Shown here: positions 45,301 to 54,857 of the stretch, in pieces | Numbering within the stretch: the first letter of the stretch is position 1 | How the letters are laid out: each line of letters starts with the position of its first letter | Assembly: GCF_009742825.1 (NCBI RefSeq) | Contig: NZ_WPCE01000002.1 | Coordinates: 1 to 64,000, forward strand | Length of the DNA stretch: 64,000 nt | Direction of reading: 5' to 3' | DNA from: Halorubrum sp. CBA1125 | GTDB taxonomy: Archaea; Halobacteriota; Halobacteria; Halobacteriales; Haloferacaceae | Position numbers and translations under genes: made by a program | Notes under the pieces: model-generated | The model's input: only the letters and a program-made list of their open reading frames with translations | Told to the model about the DNA's origin: nothing | The model's database searches: none

Positions 45301-45966
45301 CTCGTCTGTCGACTCTACCAGTGCGGTCTCCATATCCGACCGCACGAACATCGCATCCTTCCGGGCCTCTGTCCAGTCTTTCCCGGTGTTTGACTCGATG
45401 GTAGCGACGAAGTCGTCGTACACGCCTCGTGATTCGAGTTCCTGTTCCATCTGGGCGACCCAGGGCATAGAAGCGTACCCGCGGGACGTGTTGAATTCAC
45501 GGTGAATGATCTCGGTGATGGATTCACTTCCAGATGCATCGGCCTTCGCGCCGATCTGGAACATCAACACCTCGGAATCGAATTTGTTCGTGACCGACGA
45601 GACGGCTCCGTCGAGCATCTCGTTGCCCTCGATCCGATCACGGAACATCTCCGCTGCATACGTATCCCCGAACTCCCGGTTTTCCAGGACGTGACCGAGG
45701 ATCTTCATAAAGTGGCTTTTCCCGGATCCGAAGAACCCGGAAACCCACATCCCAACGTCCTCTGTTTGGGCGTGTTCCGTGTCGATGACGGCCTCTAGGG
45801 CGTCCGAGAAGTGCCGTTCGAGTTGCGGTGTGAGGATGTACTCTTCGAGTTCTTTCTTGACGACGCTCGGGTCATCGTTATCGACTTTGACGACCCGGTC
45901 GATCTTCCGATTGATCGGCCGGTAGAAGATCTCGTTGATTTGGTAGGTAGAAGTAGTGTCACTCAT
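42321..45966 (-). CDS. brxC: BrxC, BREX P-loop ATPase, frameshifted
   Basis: About 1214 residues if one extra base is removed, the normal BrxC length. The N-terminal ATPase part shows MWVSGFFGSGKSHFMKILG (P-loop near residue 75) and YFVFIDEISQFIGDDGQ (Walker B). At SIREATPK the frame breaks in a run of six (plus-strand T at 44518-44523). The next frame continues NADPEIASRVLKSLYLLQQL to 42321 with the coiled-coil C-terminal half. Uncorrected, the cell would make a 534-residue N-terminal fragment with an Arg-rich tail, and separately an ORF for the C-terminal half. BrxC is essential in studied BREX systems. Confidence 0.85.
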
Positions 45967-46528
45967 GTCCGATCACCTTCGCGCGGTAATATGTTCCCTC
46001 AGATTCGTCGAGGAATCTTAAACTCTTGTCATCAACGGTCGCCGGATAACAAAACACGATCGGGGTGTCATCTGGCGTGTTCGTCTCCAACTGCCCCATA
46101 AGCGTAGATGCACTAGCGAACGGATACAGGATACCCATTCGATACACAACAACGGTGTCTGCGTCTTCGGCTTGCGTGGCAATAGCCGATGCCAGTTGCC
46201 CCATTTCACCGTCGTCGAGTAGTGAGGATTTCAATCCGCTGAGCAGCTGTTCACGATCCCGGCGTTCGAGGTCGATTACGTTGTCGAGGATGCCTCGCTC
46301 CTCTAGCACGCTGAAGACGAGGTCACGCATATCGATCGCGGCAACCGTTTGGTCGTGGTACTCCAGTTTCTCGATGAGACTCCGAATTTCCTCATCGACT
46401 TCGATTTCGTCGGCGGGATCGTACGTGAACACGATGAATGGAACACCCGCTCGCTTTCCGACTTCCTCTCTATCCTCACGAACAAGTCGTTCGACTTCTT
46501 CGAGTCGTGTTTGAAAGTCAGAAAGCAT
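45959..46528 (-). CDS. brxB: BrxB, DUF1788 protein of BREX
   Basis: A 189-residue DUF1788 protein. Diagnostic segments are GVPFIVFTYDPADEIEVDEE, VVVYRMGILYPFASASTLMG, PIVFCYPATVDDKSLRFLD and YYRAKVIGHE at the end. BrxB is a small core BREX protein of unknown biochemical action. Its start lies 11 bases inside the end of brxA, and its stop overlaps the brxC start. Confidence 0.92.
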   Translation of the reverse strand: MLSDFQTRLEEVERLVREDREEVGKRAGVPFIVFTYDPADEIEVDEEIRSLIEKLEYHDQTVAAIDMRDLVFSVLEERGILDNVIDLERRDREQLLSGLKSSLLDDGEMGQLASAIATQAEDADTVVVYRMGILYPFASASTLMGQLETNTPDDTPIVFCYPATVDDKSLRFLDESEGTYYRAKVIGHE

Positions 46529-47330
46529 CGATCAACTTGTCTATCGTCTCGTGTTTCATTCTCAATCGTTCTGTCGATCCGCGTTTCTCATAGTTAATGT
46601 ACTGTGGCGAAATATCGCGGATTCGGCGCTGGACTTCGGATTCATCCATCAAGAAGAGTTTCCAGTCATCGTGTTCGATCACGTCCGATGCGGACGAAGC
46701 CTCGTCGTCGAAGAGACGATACACCACGTACGCGATCGTTTCGTCAGGGATGTAGGTAACTGCGAATTCCTTTCGCTGTCTACCTTCTAACAGGCCGAAG
46801 TTTCTGAGTGAAGTGAGATACTTCGTTGCTGCCTCATTGATCGTTGAGTCGGACCGGTCACGAAGGTCAGCATAGTCGTCCTTGATGGATTTGAGGAACG
46901 TGACGATGTCTTCGGCCTGGATAGAGAGAGTGCCGCGCTGAAACTCGGGATAGAGGAATTCGATCGTGATGAGGCGGATGAATGGGTCTTGGGCGAACTC
47001 GTAGTAGAGACACCAATCGGCTACATCACTCCGAACGTCAGTTGAAAGTACCCGCATTAGCGGGGTCTCGGTGTAGTCTTCTTTACTCGGGATGTGTCTC
47101 CGGGTTACCTCGCGGAGAATGTTCGTTCGGTACTCGTCCGTGTTTTTGTTCAGGATGTTGTCTTCGACCACCATCCGCTCCAGTTCATCGTACGATTCTG
47201 ATTCGGTGTACGCCTGAAGGATTCGCTTGGTCTCGTCGATGTAGGTACTGTGATGGGCGATTTTTGGGTCAAGACTCGTGGCTTGATCGCCGTTGTCTTC
47301 GTTTTCAGGCTCCAGGTGTTCGTTGCTCAT
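46518..47330 (-). CDS. brxA: BrxA, DUF1819 protein of BREX
   Basis: A 270-residue DUF1819 protein, a DNA-binding NusB-like fold in characterised BREX. It contains the family segments VEDNILNKNTDEYRTNILRE, TKYLTSLRNFGLLEGRQRKE and the C-terminal ISPQYINYEKRGSTERLRM. An acidic N-terminal extension of about 25 residues is typical of halophiles. It lies nine bases after brxE and overlaps brxB, so all four are one operon. Confidence 0.88.
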   Translation of the reverse strand: MSNEHLEPENEDNGDQATSLDPKIAHHSTYIDETKRILQAYTESESYDELERMVVEDNILNKNTDEYRTNILREVTRRHIPSKEDYTETPLMRVLSTDVRSDVADWCLYYEFAQDPFIRLITIEFLYPEFQRGTLSIQAEDIVTFLKSIKDDYADLRDRSDSTINEAATKYLTSLRNFGLLEGRQRKEFAVTYIPDETIAYVVYRLFDDEASSASDVIEHDDWKLFLMDESEVQRRIRDISPQYINYEKRGSTERLRMKHETIDKLIDAF

Positions 47331-47339
47331 ATGGAGTCC

Positions 47340-47987
47340 TCACGCGCTTTCCGATTTAAGTTCCGAGTTGAGTGGATAATACGGGACGTGTAGCCGTTCC
47401 GTATTTTGGCCGTAGCCACGCAACAGAGTGGCCAGCAGTCGCCATTTCTCTGCCTCAATCTCGGACTGGTCGAATCCATCTTCGCTGATACGATATGACT
47501 CACTCCCCGGATCGGGGAGTGAAATGGAAGCGGCGGAGATATTCGATGCCATCTGTTCAATAATCGGGTCCGCCCAATCGGTCTCTAGAGACTGGACAGA
47601 GAGACCCTCAAGGTCAGTCAATAACGGCTCATCGGAAGCGTTGAGGTCTTCGATGGCAGCTCCGAGTTGTGCTTCGAGCTTTGGACCGAACGAAAACAGC
47701 GAGATAGAATCCGCAGGGAGCACATCCGATTCTGCTTTCCGACCGACCTTCATTGCAAGGTTGATCTGAGACTGCAGCCGGGTTTTAGGAGTCACTTCTT
47801 CCAGTCTTGCTCGGCCAGTTTCTGAGAGAACGCGTGAGTCCCACCATCCTTGATTATTCGATTCACCCACGCGTTCGATCAATAACCGGGACCCGATGAG
47901 ATCTAGAAAGAAGTCATCTTCCAGTCCCGCCTCGCGGAGATTCTGCCGTGTTGAGGTAAACACCTCGACGAGATCGTGTGAGGTCAT
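47340..47987 (-). CDS. brxE: BrxE-like protein, first gene of the BREX operon
   Basis: A 215-residue protein. The segment LIGSRLLIERVGESNNQGWW followed by DSRVLSETGRARLEE matches the R-L-x-E-R-x-G-E ... W-W-x-S pattern of BrxE, a protein known mainly from type 6 BREX. The later NLAMKVGRKAESDVLP and ISLFSFGPKLEAQL also fit. Its presence in a cluster that ends with brxL, not brxD/brxHI, makes the system a mixture of type 1 and type 6 features. Confidence 0.7.
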   Translation of the reverse strand: MTSHDLVEVFTSTRQNLREAGLEDDFFLDLIGSRLLIERVGESNNQGWWDSRVLSETGRARLEEVTPKTRLQSQINLAMKVGRKAESDVLPADSISLFSFGPKLEAQLGAAIEDLNASDEPLLTDLEGLSVQSLETDWADPIIEQMASNISAASISLPDPGSESYRISEDGFDQSEIEAEKWRLLATLLRGYGQNTERLHVPYYPLNSELKSESA

Positions 47988-48104
47988 ATGTACATCCTCA
48001 AGTCGGGATGGCTTAGAACCAGCGCCTCAACTCTTGGAGCACGTAGTAGTATCTGGCTCGGTACGGAACAAATATCACCGTACGGCAGGGAGTTGTCGAG
48101 TACG
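47988..48104. promoter_or_regulatory. Divergent promoter of BREX and the phosphoesterase gene
   Basis: 117 bases between divergent starts. GTACGG (48061-48066) and CCGTAC (48078-48083) form an inverted repeat around an AT-rich 11-base spacer containing AATATC. It could be a regulator site or the TATA region of either gene. Confidence 0.4.
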
Positions 48105-49421
48105 ATGGGTGCTGGGAATGAGTTGGTGGAGTTGTATGACGGTCTTTCGGTTCTCTATAGCTCGCTGCCTGAGGCGACGGAGTTGGAGTGGAAGCGAGCG
48201 GTGAAATCAGTCTTGTACGGTGGCGAGCTGTTGGCTGAAGAAGTGTCGTGTTATGGGGAACAGCAGAATAAGCGGAACCACAAGAAGCGGAAAGAGTACG
48301 TCCGCCGATATGGTGATGGGTCACGGATTACGGATTTTTCAGCCATCACGGTGGCGGAGCCACGGCCACAAGATCGGCAGTATGTTCCGCCCGGTGCGGT
48401 GATCCCGGTTGCACCAGAGTCTGGAGAGGTGCTCCCGGTACACGTCTCGACGAACGAAGTCGATCGAGCGATTTCATTATTGGCGGAATTCCCGGCTGAG
48501 CCGGCGGCAGATCGGCCGGGTGATGGTGTCGATGTGTTGCTTGATCCAGCTCGTGTTCGCCGTGCTCGGGAGAATACAGGACAGGGATCAGGGGGCGATG
48601 CGGTAACGGTCCTATTTGTGAGTGATACGCACCTTGGGTATGAGAATCGGGCGGTGACGGGGCGCGGCAAGACGGTGTCGTGGATCAGTGAGGTGTCGAG
48701 TACCGACGCGTTCACACGAATCGTGACGATTGCGATTGAGCAGGATGTTGATGCGGTTATTCATACGGGCGATATTGTCGATCACGAGGTTGACCAGGAA
48801 ACTCTCGATAACGCTGCGGCGAGGCTGGAGCTATTATCCAAGGTAGGGATCCCAGTCTACTGTATCATTGGCTCACACGATCGAGATTCATACGCACCGC
48901 AACACGCGAATTCGAAGAATGGGATCGCGTGGTTACAACAGCAGGTTAGAAAGGGTACCCTCGTGGAACTCTCGACGAGTCCGACGCCGGTTGCTGGCGG
49001 GCCGCTTGACGCGTATGGGATTCCAGCGGGAAATACGGGGATCGACGACGTTGCGAAGTTCAAGCCTCTGGGATGGGAGCCATCCGATATGCAGTTCGGG
49101 TCGTCGTCACCCGAGCCGAACGTGCTCTGTCTCCATGACGGCGTCACACCGTACCGAGATCGGTCGACTGCTGATATTGATCTGGATCAGTTGCTTAGCC
49201 GGTCCGGAGTCTCGTTCGATTGTGTATTGATCGGGGATGAGCATCGACCGAAAGACGATGATTTTGATAACGGATATTCATTCCAAGCGAGAGACGGGAC
49301 GCCAGTACTCTACACCGGACCAGCTATACGGATTAGTGAGCCATACCGTGATCACGAGTCATTCGTGACGGAGTTGACGTTCGCTGCTGATGGGGTCAGT
49401 ACGACTCAACACTCTGTATGA
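48105..49421 (+). CDS. Mre11/SbcD-like metallophosphoesterase
   Basis: A 438-residue protein. Residues 1-160 are a helical and low-complexity N-terminal region with no known fold. Residues 165-435 form a calcineurin-like phosphoesterase: LFVSDTHLGYENRA, VIHTGDIVDHEVD, CIIGSHDRDSYAP (Asn of GNHD replaced by Ser), VLCLHDGVTP and VLIGDEHRPKDDD, all with metal-ligand residues in the order of Mre11 nucleases. No Rad50 is nearby. The next gene encodes a helicase, so the two may form a DNA end-processing pair. The start is an ATG at 48105. Confidence 0.8.
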   Translation: MGAGNELVELYDGLSVLYSSLPEATELEWKRAVKSVLYGGELLAEEVSCYGEQQNKRNHKKRKEYVRRYGDGSRITDFSAITVAEPRPQDRQYVPPGAVIPVAPESGEVLPVHVSTNEVDRAISLLAEFPAEPAADRPGDGVDVLLDPARVRRARENTGQGSGGDAVTVLFVSDTHLGYENRAVTGRGKTVSWISEVSSTDAFTRIVTIAIEQDVDAVIHTGDIVDHEVDQETLDNAAARLELLSKVGIPVYCIIGSHDRDSYAPQHANSKNGIAWLQQQVRKGTLVELSTSPTPVAGGPLDAYGIPAGNTGIDDVAKFKPLGWEPSDMQFGSSSPEPNVLCLHDGVTPYRDRSTADIDLDQLLSRSGVSFDCVLIGDEHRPKDDDFDNGYSFQARDGTPVLYTGPAIRISEPYRDHESFVTELTFAADGVSTTQHSV

Positions 49422-49507
49422 GTGTGTAACCGTCTCTCGTAGCGATGCTGTTCTAGTCAGAGGCTTCAACGAACTGTGCGATCGTGAGAGTAAGACGCAC
49501 CATCACA

Positions 49508-49515
49508 CATATATG
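49508..49515 (+). promoter_or_regulatory. TATA box of the helicase gene
   Basis: CATATATG lies about 26 bases before the GTG at 49538. This supports a leaderless transcript beginning at that GTG. The ATG inside the box itself is not in frame. Confidence 0.5.
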
Positions 49516-49537
49516 ACACCGTCCAAGACTATTCGTA

Positions 49538-52129
49538 GTGCGACGATTTGGGGATCCTGAGTACTGGTCATTTACCGCATACCGCGATGATTTCCTTGCA
49601 GACCGCCCCACTATTGAGCAGCTTGCGATACTTGATGAGGAGATCGTCAATAAGGCGCTTCTGTCACGGTACCAAGGCCCGATCGGCCCGAATGAGTGGT
49701 CCTTTCTCGGGGGGTACTACGGTGAACTCTTTGGGAGCTTCGTATCTGAGCGCGTTGCAGGGCTTATCGATACGACACCGATTGAAACCCGAGAAGATCA
49801 GTTCCACGAGTTCCGGAAGGCGATCATCAGTTTGAATCAGCAGTTGTCGGCAGGTGGGTCTCCGGACGGCACGACGATTTCACGTCCAGCGGAACGCGTG
49901 CTCTTAAAACGGCTACGACAGGAGCGGTACGATCCGTCTGATCTGGACGTGTCTCATATTAGTCGTGGCAGCGGGCTGTATTTGCTTGAGTTGTTCGCAA
50001 CGGCAGCCCAGCAGTCAGTGACGACCGAGACGGACCTGCTCGAAACGTTGCTGGCTCAGACTACTGCGTTCAAGGAGCTTGACAAAGCGGACGCCCGTGC
50101 GTTACTGACCCGACCTGTGCTGATGGTGTCTCTCTGGGAGAATCAGCGGGAAGGGCTTGACCACTGGCTTGCGAGCGACGGCGAGGGCATCCTTGAGATG
50201 GCGACGGCGACGGGGAAGACGGTTGCTGGCATCGCAGCGATCGCTAACCTGTGCGGTGACGTGCCGGAGAACCCTGAGCAGACCCCGCAGACTGACGATG
50301 CGGAGATTATGATCGTCGCGCATTCGAACGCGATCCTCAGTCAGTGGGAGCGAGAAATCCGAGACAGGCTTGGATTGACGACTCGGGCAGGCAGCGGTAG
50401 CGGACGCCCGGACAGGTTGTCGTTTTCGACGGCGACAGTGGAGTTTTACACCGCTCAGTCGCTGCTCCCGCGCTACGACCGTGATTTGGCCGATCAATAC
50501 GATCTCGTGATTTATGATGAGGTACATCACTATTCGAATCTTGACGGTGGGTACGGCGAGGCGATACGCCGGCCGAATTACGACCGTGCGATGGGGTTAT
50601 CGGCGACGATCGGGGAGCAAACAGACCCGAAGCGGGACCGGCTTGAAGAGATCCTCGCGCCAGTGGTCTATACGTATGATCTGCAGGACGCTCAACGTGA
50701 TGGAGTGATCCCGGATTTCGAGTGGACTGTTCATCCGATTGGGTTGGATCCGTATGAGCGCGAGGAGTGGGAACAGGCGACTGAGTCCATCACGAATCAG
50801 TTCCGAGCACTCAAACACGACGACACGACAACGAAACTGCTCCGCCAGCTGAGTGTGCCGTTCACCCAGCTTGAGGACCTCGGTGATTTCATCCGCGCAC
50901 ACCGGGCGGCAGAACTCGAACTCAACGACGTGCCGGACTCATGGGGGCAGCTCCAAGCGGCGATTCAGAGTCGCAACTGGATCCGGCACCGGTCACAGCC
51001 GAAAATAGAAGGTGCAGTAACGCTGGCTCGTGAGTACCTCACCGGCGTCGATGACGGAGTCAAGTTGGTGATGTTCGCTATGGACATCGAAACCGCAGAG
51101 CAACTTGGTGAGGAGTTGGCCGACGCGACAGAGAACGTGTTCGTGGTACACAGCAAAATCGCCGCCTCTAGTAACAAGAAGGACCGGATGGTTAATCGCC
51201 GGATCGAGCAGTTCTCAGCGGCTGATCACGGTGTCCTCATCGCGCCAAAACTTCTCGACGAAGGGATTGACGTTCCGGATGCAGAAGTCGGGATTAACGT
51301 CTCGGGAACCAAGACGAAACTGCAACTCGTTCAGCGGATGGGTCGAGTACTCCGCCGCCACGGCGATCAGGAGCCACACTTCCATCACTTCGTCGCTGTG
51401 CCCGAAGGCGACGATCACCTCGCAGGGTTAGACGACAAGCAGTACGTCCAGCAGCGGCACTGGGTGCGTGAACTCGGTGAAAAGATCGGGCAACAGCCGA
51501 CGATCGACGAGGCGAACGTCGACGAGGCGTTGCTCGCTCGTGCTGAGGCCCGCGGAAACGAACTGTGGGCGCAGGATCTACTTGATGATCTTGAAATCGA
51601 AACCGTTCAAGGGTCGGTTCGGATGGATGAGATCGTCGAGGGGCTAACGTCATCAGCGGTGCAAACACTACTCGATACCGTTGATTTCGACCACGATACT
51701 GTCGTTGAATCTGACTGGGAAACAGCAATGACACTACTCCGCACGAATGAGTCCCTCACACCAAAGGCACTGCAACGGACATGGTGGCTGTTCCCGGTCT
51801 ACCGTAACCGACCGGACGAACTCCAAGAACTGCTCCGTAAGGTAGCTCAATACCGTACTGCGTCTGATGCAGCTGACGACTCCAGTACACCAACAGAAAC
51901 GACGAGCGAGACGAGCACGCACCGGGGCAGCGAAACGTCCCAGGAAGGCTCAGAGAACACAGACGAGACAGAGGAGCCGTCAAGCAGAGGTGATACCCAG
52001 ACATCTGACTCGCCAGCGCCGGATAAAAAGAGGACTTCCGTCGAGGCCAATAAACAGGATGCTGATGATTCTGGAGAGCAATCCGATGACGGAAGTGTCG
52101 TTAGTCGAATCAAGCGTCTTTTTTCGTAG
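49538..52129 (+). CDS. Superfamily 2 DEAD/DEAH helicase
   Basis: An 863-residue helicase. A novel N-terminal region of about 200 residues precedes Walker A MATATGKTVAGIAA near residue 225, DEVH box LVIYDEVHHYSN near 327, motif III MGLSATIGEQTD near 353, and motif VI LQLVQRMGRVLRRHG near 600. This is the XPB/SSL2-like order. A C-terminal acidic low-complexity linker of about 80 residues ends in VVSRIKRLFS. Helicases of this kind accompany several defence systems. It has its own promoter and follows the Mre11-like gene. Confidence 0.85.
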   Translation: MRRFGDPEYWSFTAYRDDFLADRPTIEQLAILDEEIVNKALLSRYQGPIGPNEWSFLGGYYGELFGSFVSERVAGLIDTTPIETREDQFHEFRKAIISLNQQLSAGGSPDGTTISRPAERVLLKRLRQERYDPSDLDVSHISRGSGLYLLELFATAAQQSVTTETDLLETLLAQTTAFKELDKADARALLTRPVLMVSLWENQREGLDHWLASDGEGILEMATATGKTVAGIAAIANLCGDVPENPEQTPQTDDAEIMIVAHSNAILSQWEREIRDRLGLTTRAGSGSGRPDRLSFSTATVEFYTAQSLLPRYDRDLADQYDLVIYDEVHHYSNLDGGYGEAIRRPNYDRAMGLSATIGEQTDPKRDRLEEILAPVVYTYDLQDAQRDGVIPDFEWTVHPIGLDPYEREEWEQATESITNQFRALKHDDTTTKLLRQLSVPFTQLEDLGDFIRAHRAAELELNDVPDSWGQLQAAIQSRNWIRHRSQPKIEGAVTLAREYLTGVDDGVKLVMFAMDIETAEQLGEELADATENVFVVHSKIAASSNKKDRMVNRRIEQFSAADHGVLIAPKLLDEGIDVPDAEVGINVSGTKTKLQLVQRMGRVLRRHGDQEPHFHHFVAVPEGDDHLAGLDDKQYVQQRHWVRELGEKIGQQPTIDEANVDEALLARAEARGNELWAQDLLDDLEIETVQGSVRMDEIVEGLTSSAVQTLLDTVDFDHDTVVESDWETAMTLLRTNESLTPKALQRTWWLFPVYRNRPDELQELLRKVAQYRTASDAADDSSTPTETTSETSTHRGSETSQEGSENTDETEEPSSRGDTQTSDSPAPDKKRTSVEANKQDADDSGEQSDDGSVVSRIKRLFS

Positions 52130-52215
52130 TTACAACGAATAGAAGTGCCCTAGAACTATTCGAAAGGAGCCTACTCACACCGGCAAACATGGGTCACCCA
52201 TCAGAACGCGCTTGC

Positions 52216-52659
52216 CTATCGGTCGTCAGGAGTAGGGGTGAAAGCACTGAACTGACGGCCGGATATTGCGGTCGGTTCTAAGCGGTAGTAGTCCATTGTG
52301 AATTCATCTGGGGTCGTTTCGGTGTAAACATTCAGAGTTGGAATAGAAGCATTTTCTGCGATTGCTGTGTCGGCCTTGGTTTCGTCCTCTCCAGGGACAG
52401 GTTCAATCGAACCCTGAACAAGGACGCTTCTTGTAGGGTTTTCGTCGTAGACCGTCAACGTCGCTGTCTCTGTCGTTTCGAGGAATCTCATCTTCTTGCT
52501 ATTAGCGGTATAGACAAACTGAAAATACACTTTCTCACCGTCGTAGCCGAACGATTCTGGAATCGAATACGCTTCTGTACCGTCAGTAAGTGCGAGTACA
52601 CCAACTCCAGACTCGTAAAGTAGTGTGTTAATCTCTTCCTGCGATAATTTATCAGTCAT
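52216..52659 (-). CDS. Pyridoxamine 5'-phosphate oxidase-family flavoprotein
   Basis: A 147-residue FMN-binding split-barrel protein. GVGVLALTDGTEAYSIPESF, FVYTANSKKMRFLE, ATLTVYDENPTRSVLVQGSI and the ending MDYYRLEPTAISGRQFS give the usual strand order. Related haloarchaeal proteins bind FMN or F420. There is no operon partner, and the gene looks ordinary rather than part of the defence set. Confidence 0.85.
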   Translation of the reverse strand: MTDKLSQEEINTLLYESGVGVLALTDGTEAYSIPESFGYDGEKVYFQFVYTANSKKMRFLETTETATLTVYDENPTRSVLVQGSIEPVPGEDETKADTAIAENASIPTLNVYTETTPDEFTMDYYRLEPTAISGRQFSAFTPTPDDR

Positions 52660-52799
52660 ACTAACACGTAGTCGTCATCTAACGGAATATGTTTTGCTTA
52701 TAGCTTGAACTGCGAGTGGTAGCTCATCTCAATTAGCAGAGAGAAGGTCAGATCGGTCTCTGTCAGAGTACTTGACCAACAGTTATTGATAGCTAGAGA

Positions 52800-54485
52800 A
52801 TGTCTTTTATGAGAATGATAGACCCACTTCTTCTCGGTCATCTCATCATTTTCGCGCTGTCTGCGATTGCCTGTGTGGCTGCGATTCCTCAAGCACGGAA
52901 GATCCAGCATCCGGGGACACGGGAAGGGTTCGTTGTTTTCCTCGGTTCAGTCGCCCTGTGGTCTGGGGGATACATCGGCTACCTCATCGCACCGACACGG
53001 TCGGGAAAAGTTGCGTTCTATATTCTTGGGTTTGTGTTCGCATTCGTCGCTGTCGCGGCCTGGCTCTACTTTTGTGCTGCCTATACTGGCCGCCCACCGC
53101 GACACGCCCCGTTCCGGAATCTTATCCTCGGGACGTTCCTCTTTTTCATCGCGCTCAAAGTCACGAATCCACTCCACAATCTCTATTTTACGACCGAATG
53201 GGTCACTGAGCCGTTTCCACATCTCGTTATTCACCATGAACTGCTCTACTGGATCGTCTTAGGACTGTCATATGCCGCCATCACTGTCGGATTTTTCGTC
53301 CTTATGGAGCGATTCTATCATACTGGCAGTGACAGCCGTCCGCTCGTCGTGCTCGTTGGACTTTCAGGGCTCCCAGCTGGTGCAACGATCATTGGCGGCC
53401 AGATTGACTGGCTGCTCCCATTAATGTATGAGCCGCCTGGCGTCGCGCTCTTCGCCGTCGGAACGCTGTTTTTCTATAGACAGCGGTTTGAGGGGATCCG
53501 CCTCACTGGCGAATCAGACGAACCGGCGATCTTCCTCGATCAGGATACCTGTGTCCGGGATTACAACCAAGCAGCCCGTAGACTCTTTCCGGGGCTTGAG
53601 GAATCGTTTGGCAAACCTCTAACTGCTGTGAATACAGCACTTGCGGATCATCTCACGAAGCAAGACGTGCTGGCGATTACGCAGAATGACGAGACACGAT
53701 ATTATGATGTGTCAAGCACGCCGTTCTTAGCTGGTGAGGTGACGACGGGCCAGTTGGTGACAGTTACCGACGTGACCGAACGTGAGTCGTATCGGAAACG
53801 GCTTGAAGAGAAAACCGAACAGCTTGAAGCCTTGAATCGCGTGGTTCGGCATGACATCCGGAACGATATGGCGGTGATTCTGGGCTGGGCCGAAATCCTG
53901 GAAGACCATATCGATGAAGATGGAGAAGAAGCCTTAGAGCGAGTCTTACAGAAGTCCCGGCACGTGATTCAGTTCACTGAGGTTGCTCGTGACTTCGTTG
54001 AGTCACTCTCAGAGGATGCGGATGCTGAATTGGAACCAATCAAACTACAGCCGCTTCTGGATGCGGAACTCGCCGCAGTACGTGATTCGTTCCCGGATGC
54101 TCACTTTCAGGTATCGGGTGAACTCTGCGACGTATCAGTACTGGCAAACGAGATGCTCTCCTCGGTCTTCCGGAATATCCTCGAAAATGCGGTTCGACAC
54201 AACGACAAAGAGACTCCTGAAGTCACGATTAGTTGCGAAGAGGATTCAGACACAGTTCGTGTTCGGATTGCAGATAATGGGCCTGGTATCCCCGATAACC
54301 AGAAAGACCAGATCTTCGGGAAGGGAGAAAAAGGATTAGACAGCCCCGGATCTGGGATTGGTCTGTATCTCGTTCATCTCTTAACCAATCAATTCGGTGG
54401 TGAGGTGTGGGTCGAAGACAAAGATCCCAATGGTTCGGTCTTCGTCGTCGAGCTACCGATCCATACACCGTTGAATAAGAGATGA
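52800..54485 (+). CDS. Sensor histidine kinase with 7TM receptor domain
   Basis: A 561-residue membrane kinase. Residues 5-225 contain seven hydrophobic helices (histidine-kinase 7TM type). Residues 235-330 are a PAS-like domain (PAIFLDQDTCVRDYNQAARR). Residue 351 is the phospho-acceptor His in VVRHDIRNDMAVIL. The ATPase domain shows NILENAVRHND, DNGPGIPDNQKDQIF and GSGIGLYLVHLL. It would sense an unknown signal in or across the membrane. No receiver protein is encoded next to it. Confidence 0.88.
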   Translation: MSFMRMIDPLLLGHLIIFALSAIACVAAIPQARKIQHPGTREGFVVFLGSVALWSGGYIGYLIAPTRSGKVAFYILGFVFAFVAVAAWLYFCAAYTGRPPRHAPFRNLILGTFLFFIALKVTNPLHNLYFTTEWVTEPFPHLVIHHELLYWIVLGLSYAAITVGFFVLMERFYHTGSDSRPLVVLVGLSGLPAGATIIGGQIDWLLPLMYEPPGVALFAVGTLFFYRQRFEGIRLTGESDEPAIFLDQDTCVRDYNQAARRLFPGLEESFGKPLTAVNTALADHLTKQDVLAITQNDETRYYDVSSTPFLAGEVTTGQLVTVTDVTERESYRKRLEEKTEQLEALNRVVRHDIRNDMAVILGWAEILEDHIDEDGEEALERVLQKSRHVIQFTEVARDFVESLSEDADAELEPIKLQPLLDAELAAVRDSFPDAHFQVSGELCDVSVLANEMLSSVFRNILENAVRHNDKETPEVTISCEEDSDTVRVRIADNGPGIPDNQKDQIFGKGEKGLDSPGSGIGLYLVHLLTNQFGGEVWVEDKDPNGSVFVVELPIHTPLNKR

Positions 54486-54710
54486 TTATTTGCAGGGTCT
54501 CCACCAGACACGTCCGGATCCGACTTTCTTAGTGCGGAGTTCACCTATGGATTCGAGGTCTTGTAAATAATTCCGAGCGGTATTGCGGTGTATATCGGTC
54601 TGAAGTTGTTTTGCGATTTGCGGAGCGGTGAATGGTTCGCACTTGTCGGAGTTGTCTTCGAAGATTGCTAATACGTCGTCTGTTGATGTGCTTGGAGTCC
54701 TTCCCGGCAT
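54486..54710 (-). CDS. Small winged-helix protein
   Basis: A 74-residue winged helix (FTAPQIAKQLQTDIHRNTA, then the wing KKVGSGRVWWRPCK) starting MPGRTPSTSTDD. It converges on the kinase with no gap. It probably regulates transcription. A longer frame upstream adds a Cys-containing leader without support. Confidence 0.65.
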   Translation of the reverse strand: MPGRTPSTSTDDVLAIFEDNSDKCEPFTAPQIAKQLQTDIHRNTARNYLQDLESIGELRTKKVGSGRVWWRPCK

Positions 54711-54857
54711 AATGTCGCCTTGCACAATACAGAGAATGGCAACTCGCACTCCGGAGATCTGTATGTGCGCATCGACAAAAATTAGATTCAGGTCCCAAGG
54801 AGCCGGATATCGGGTTTTATGGCAAACGAACACATATCTACGGGCAGATGCGTAACG

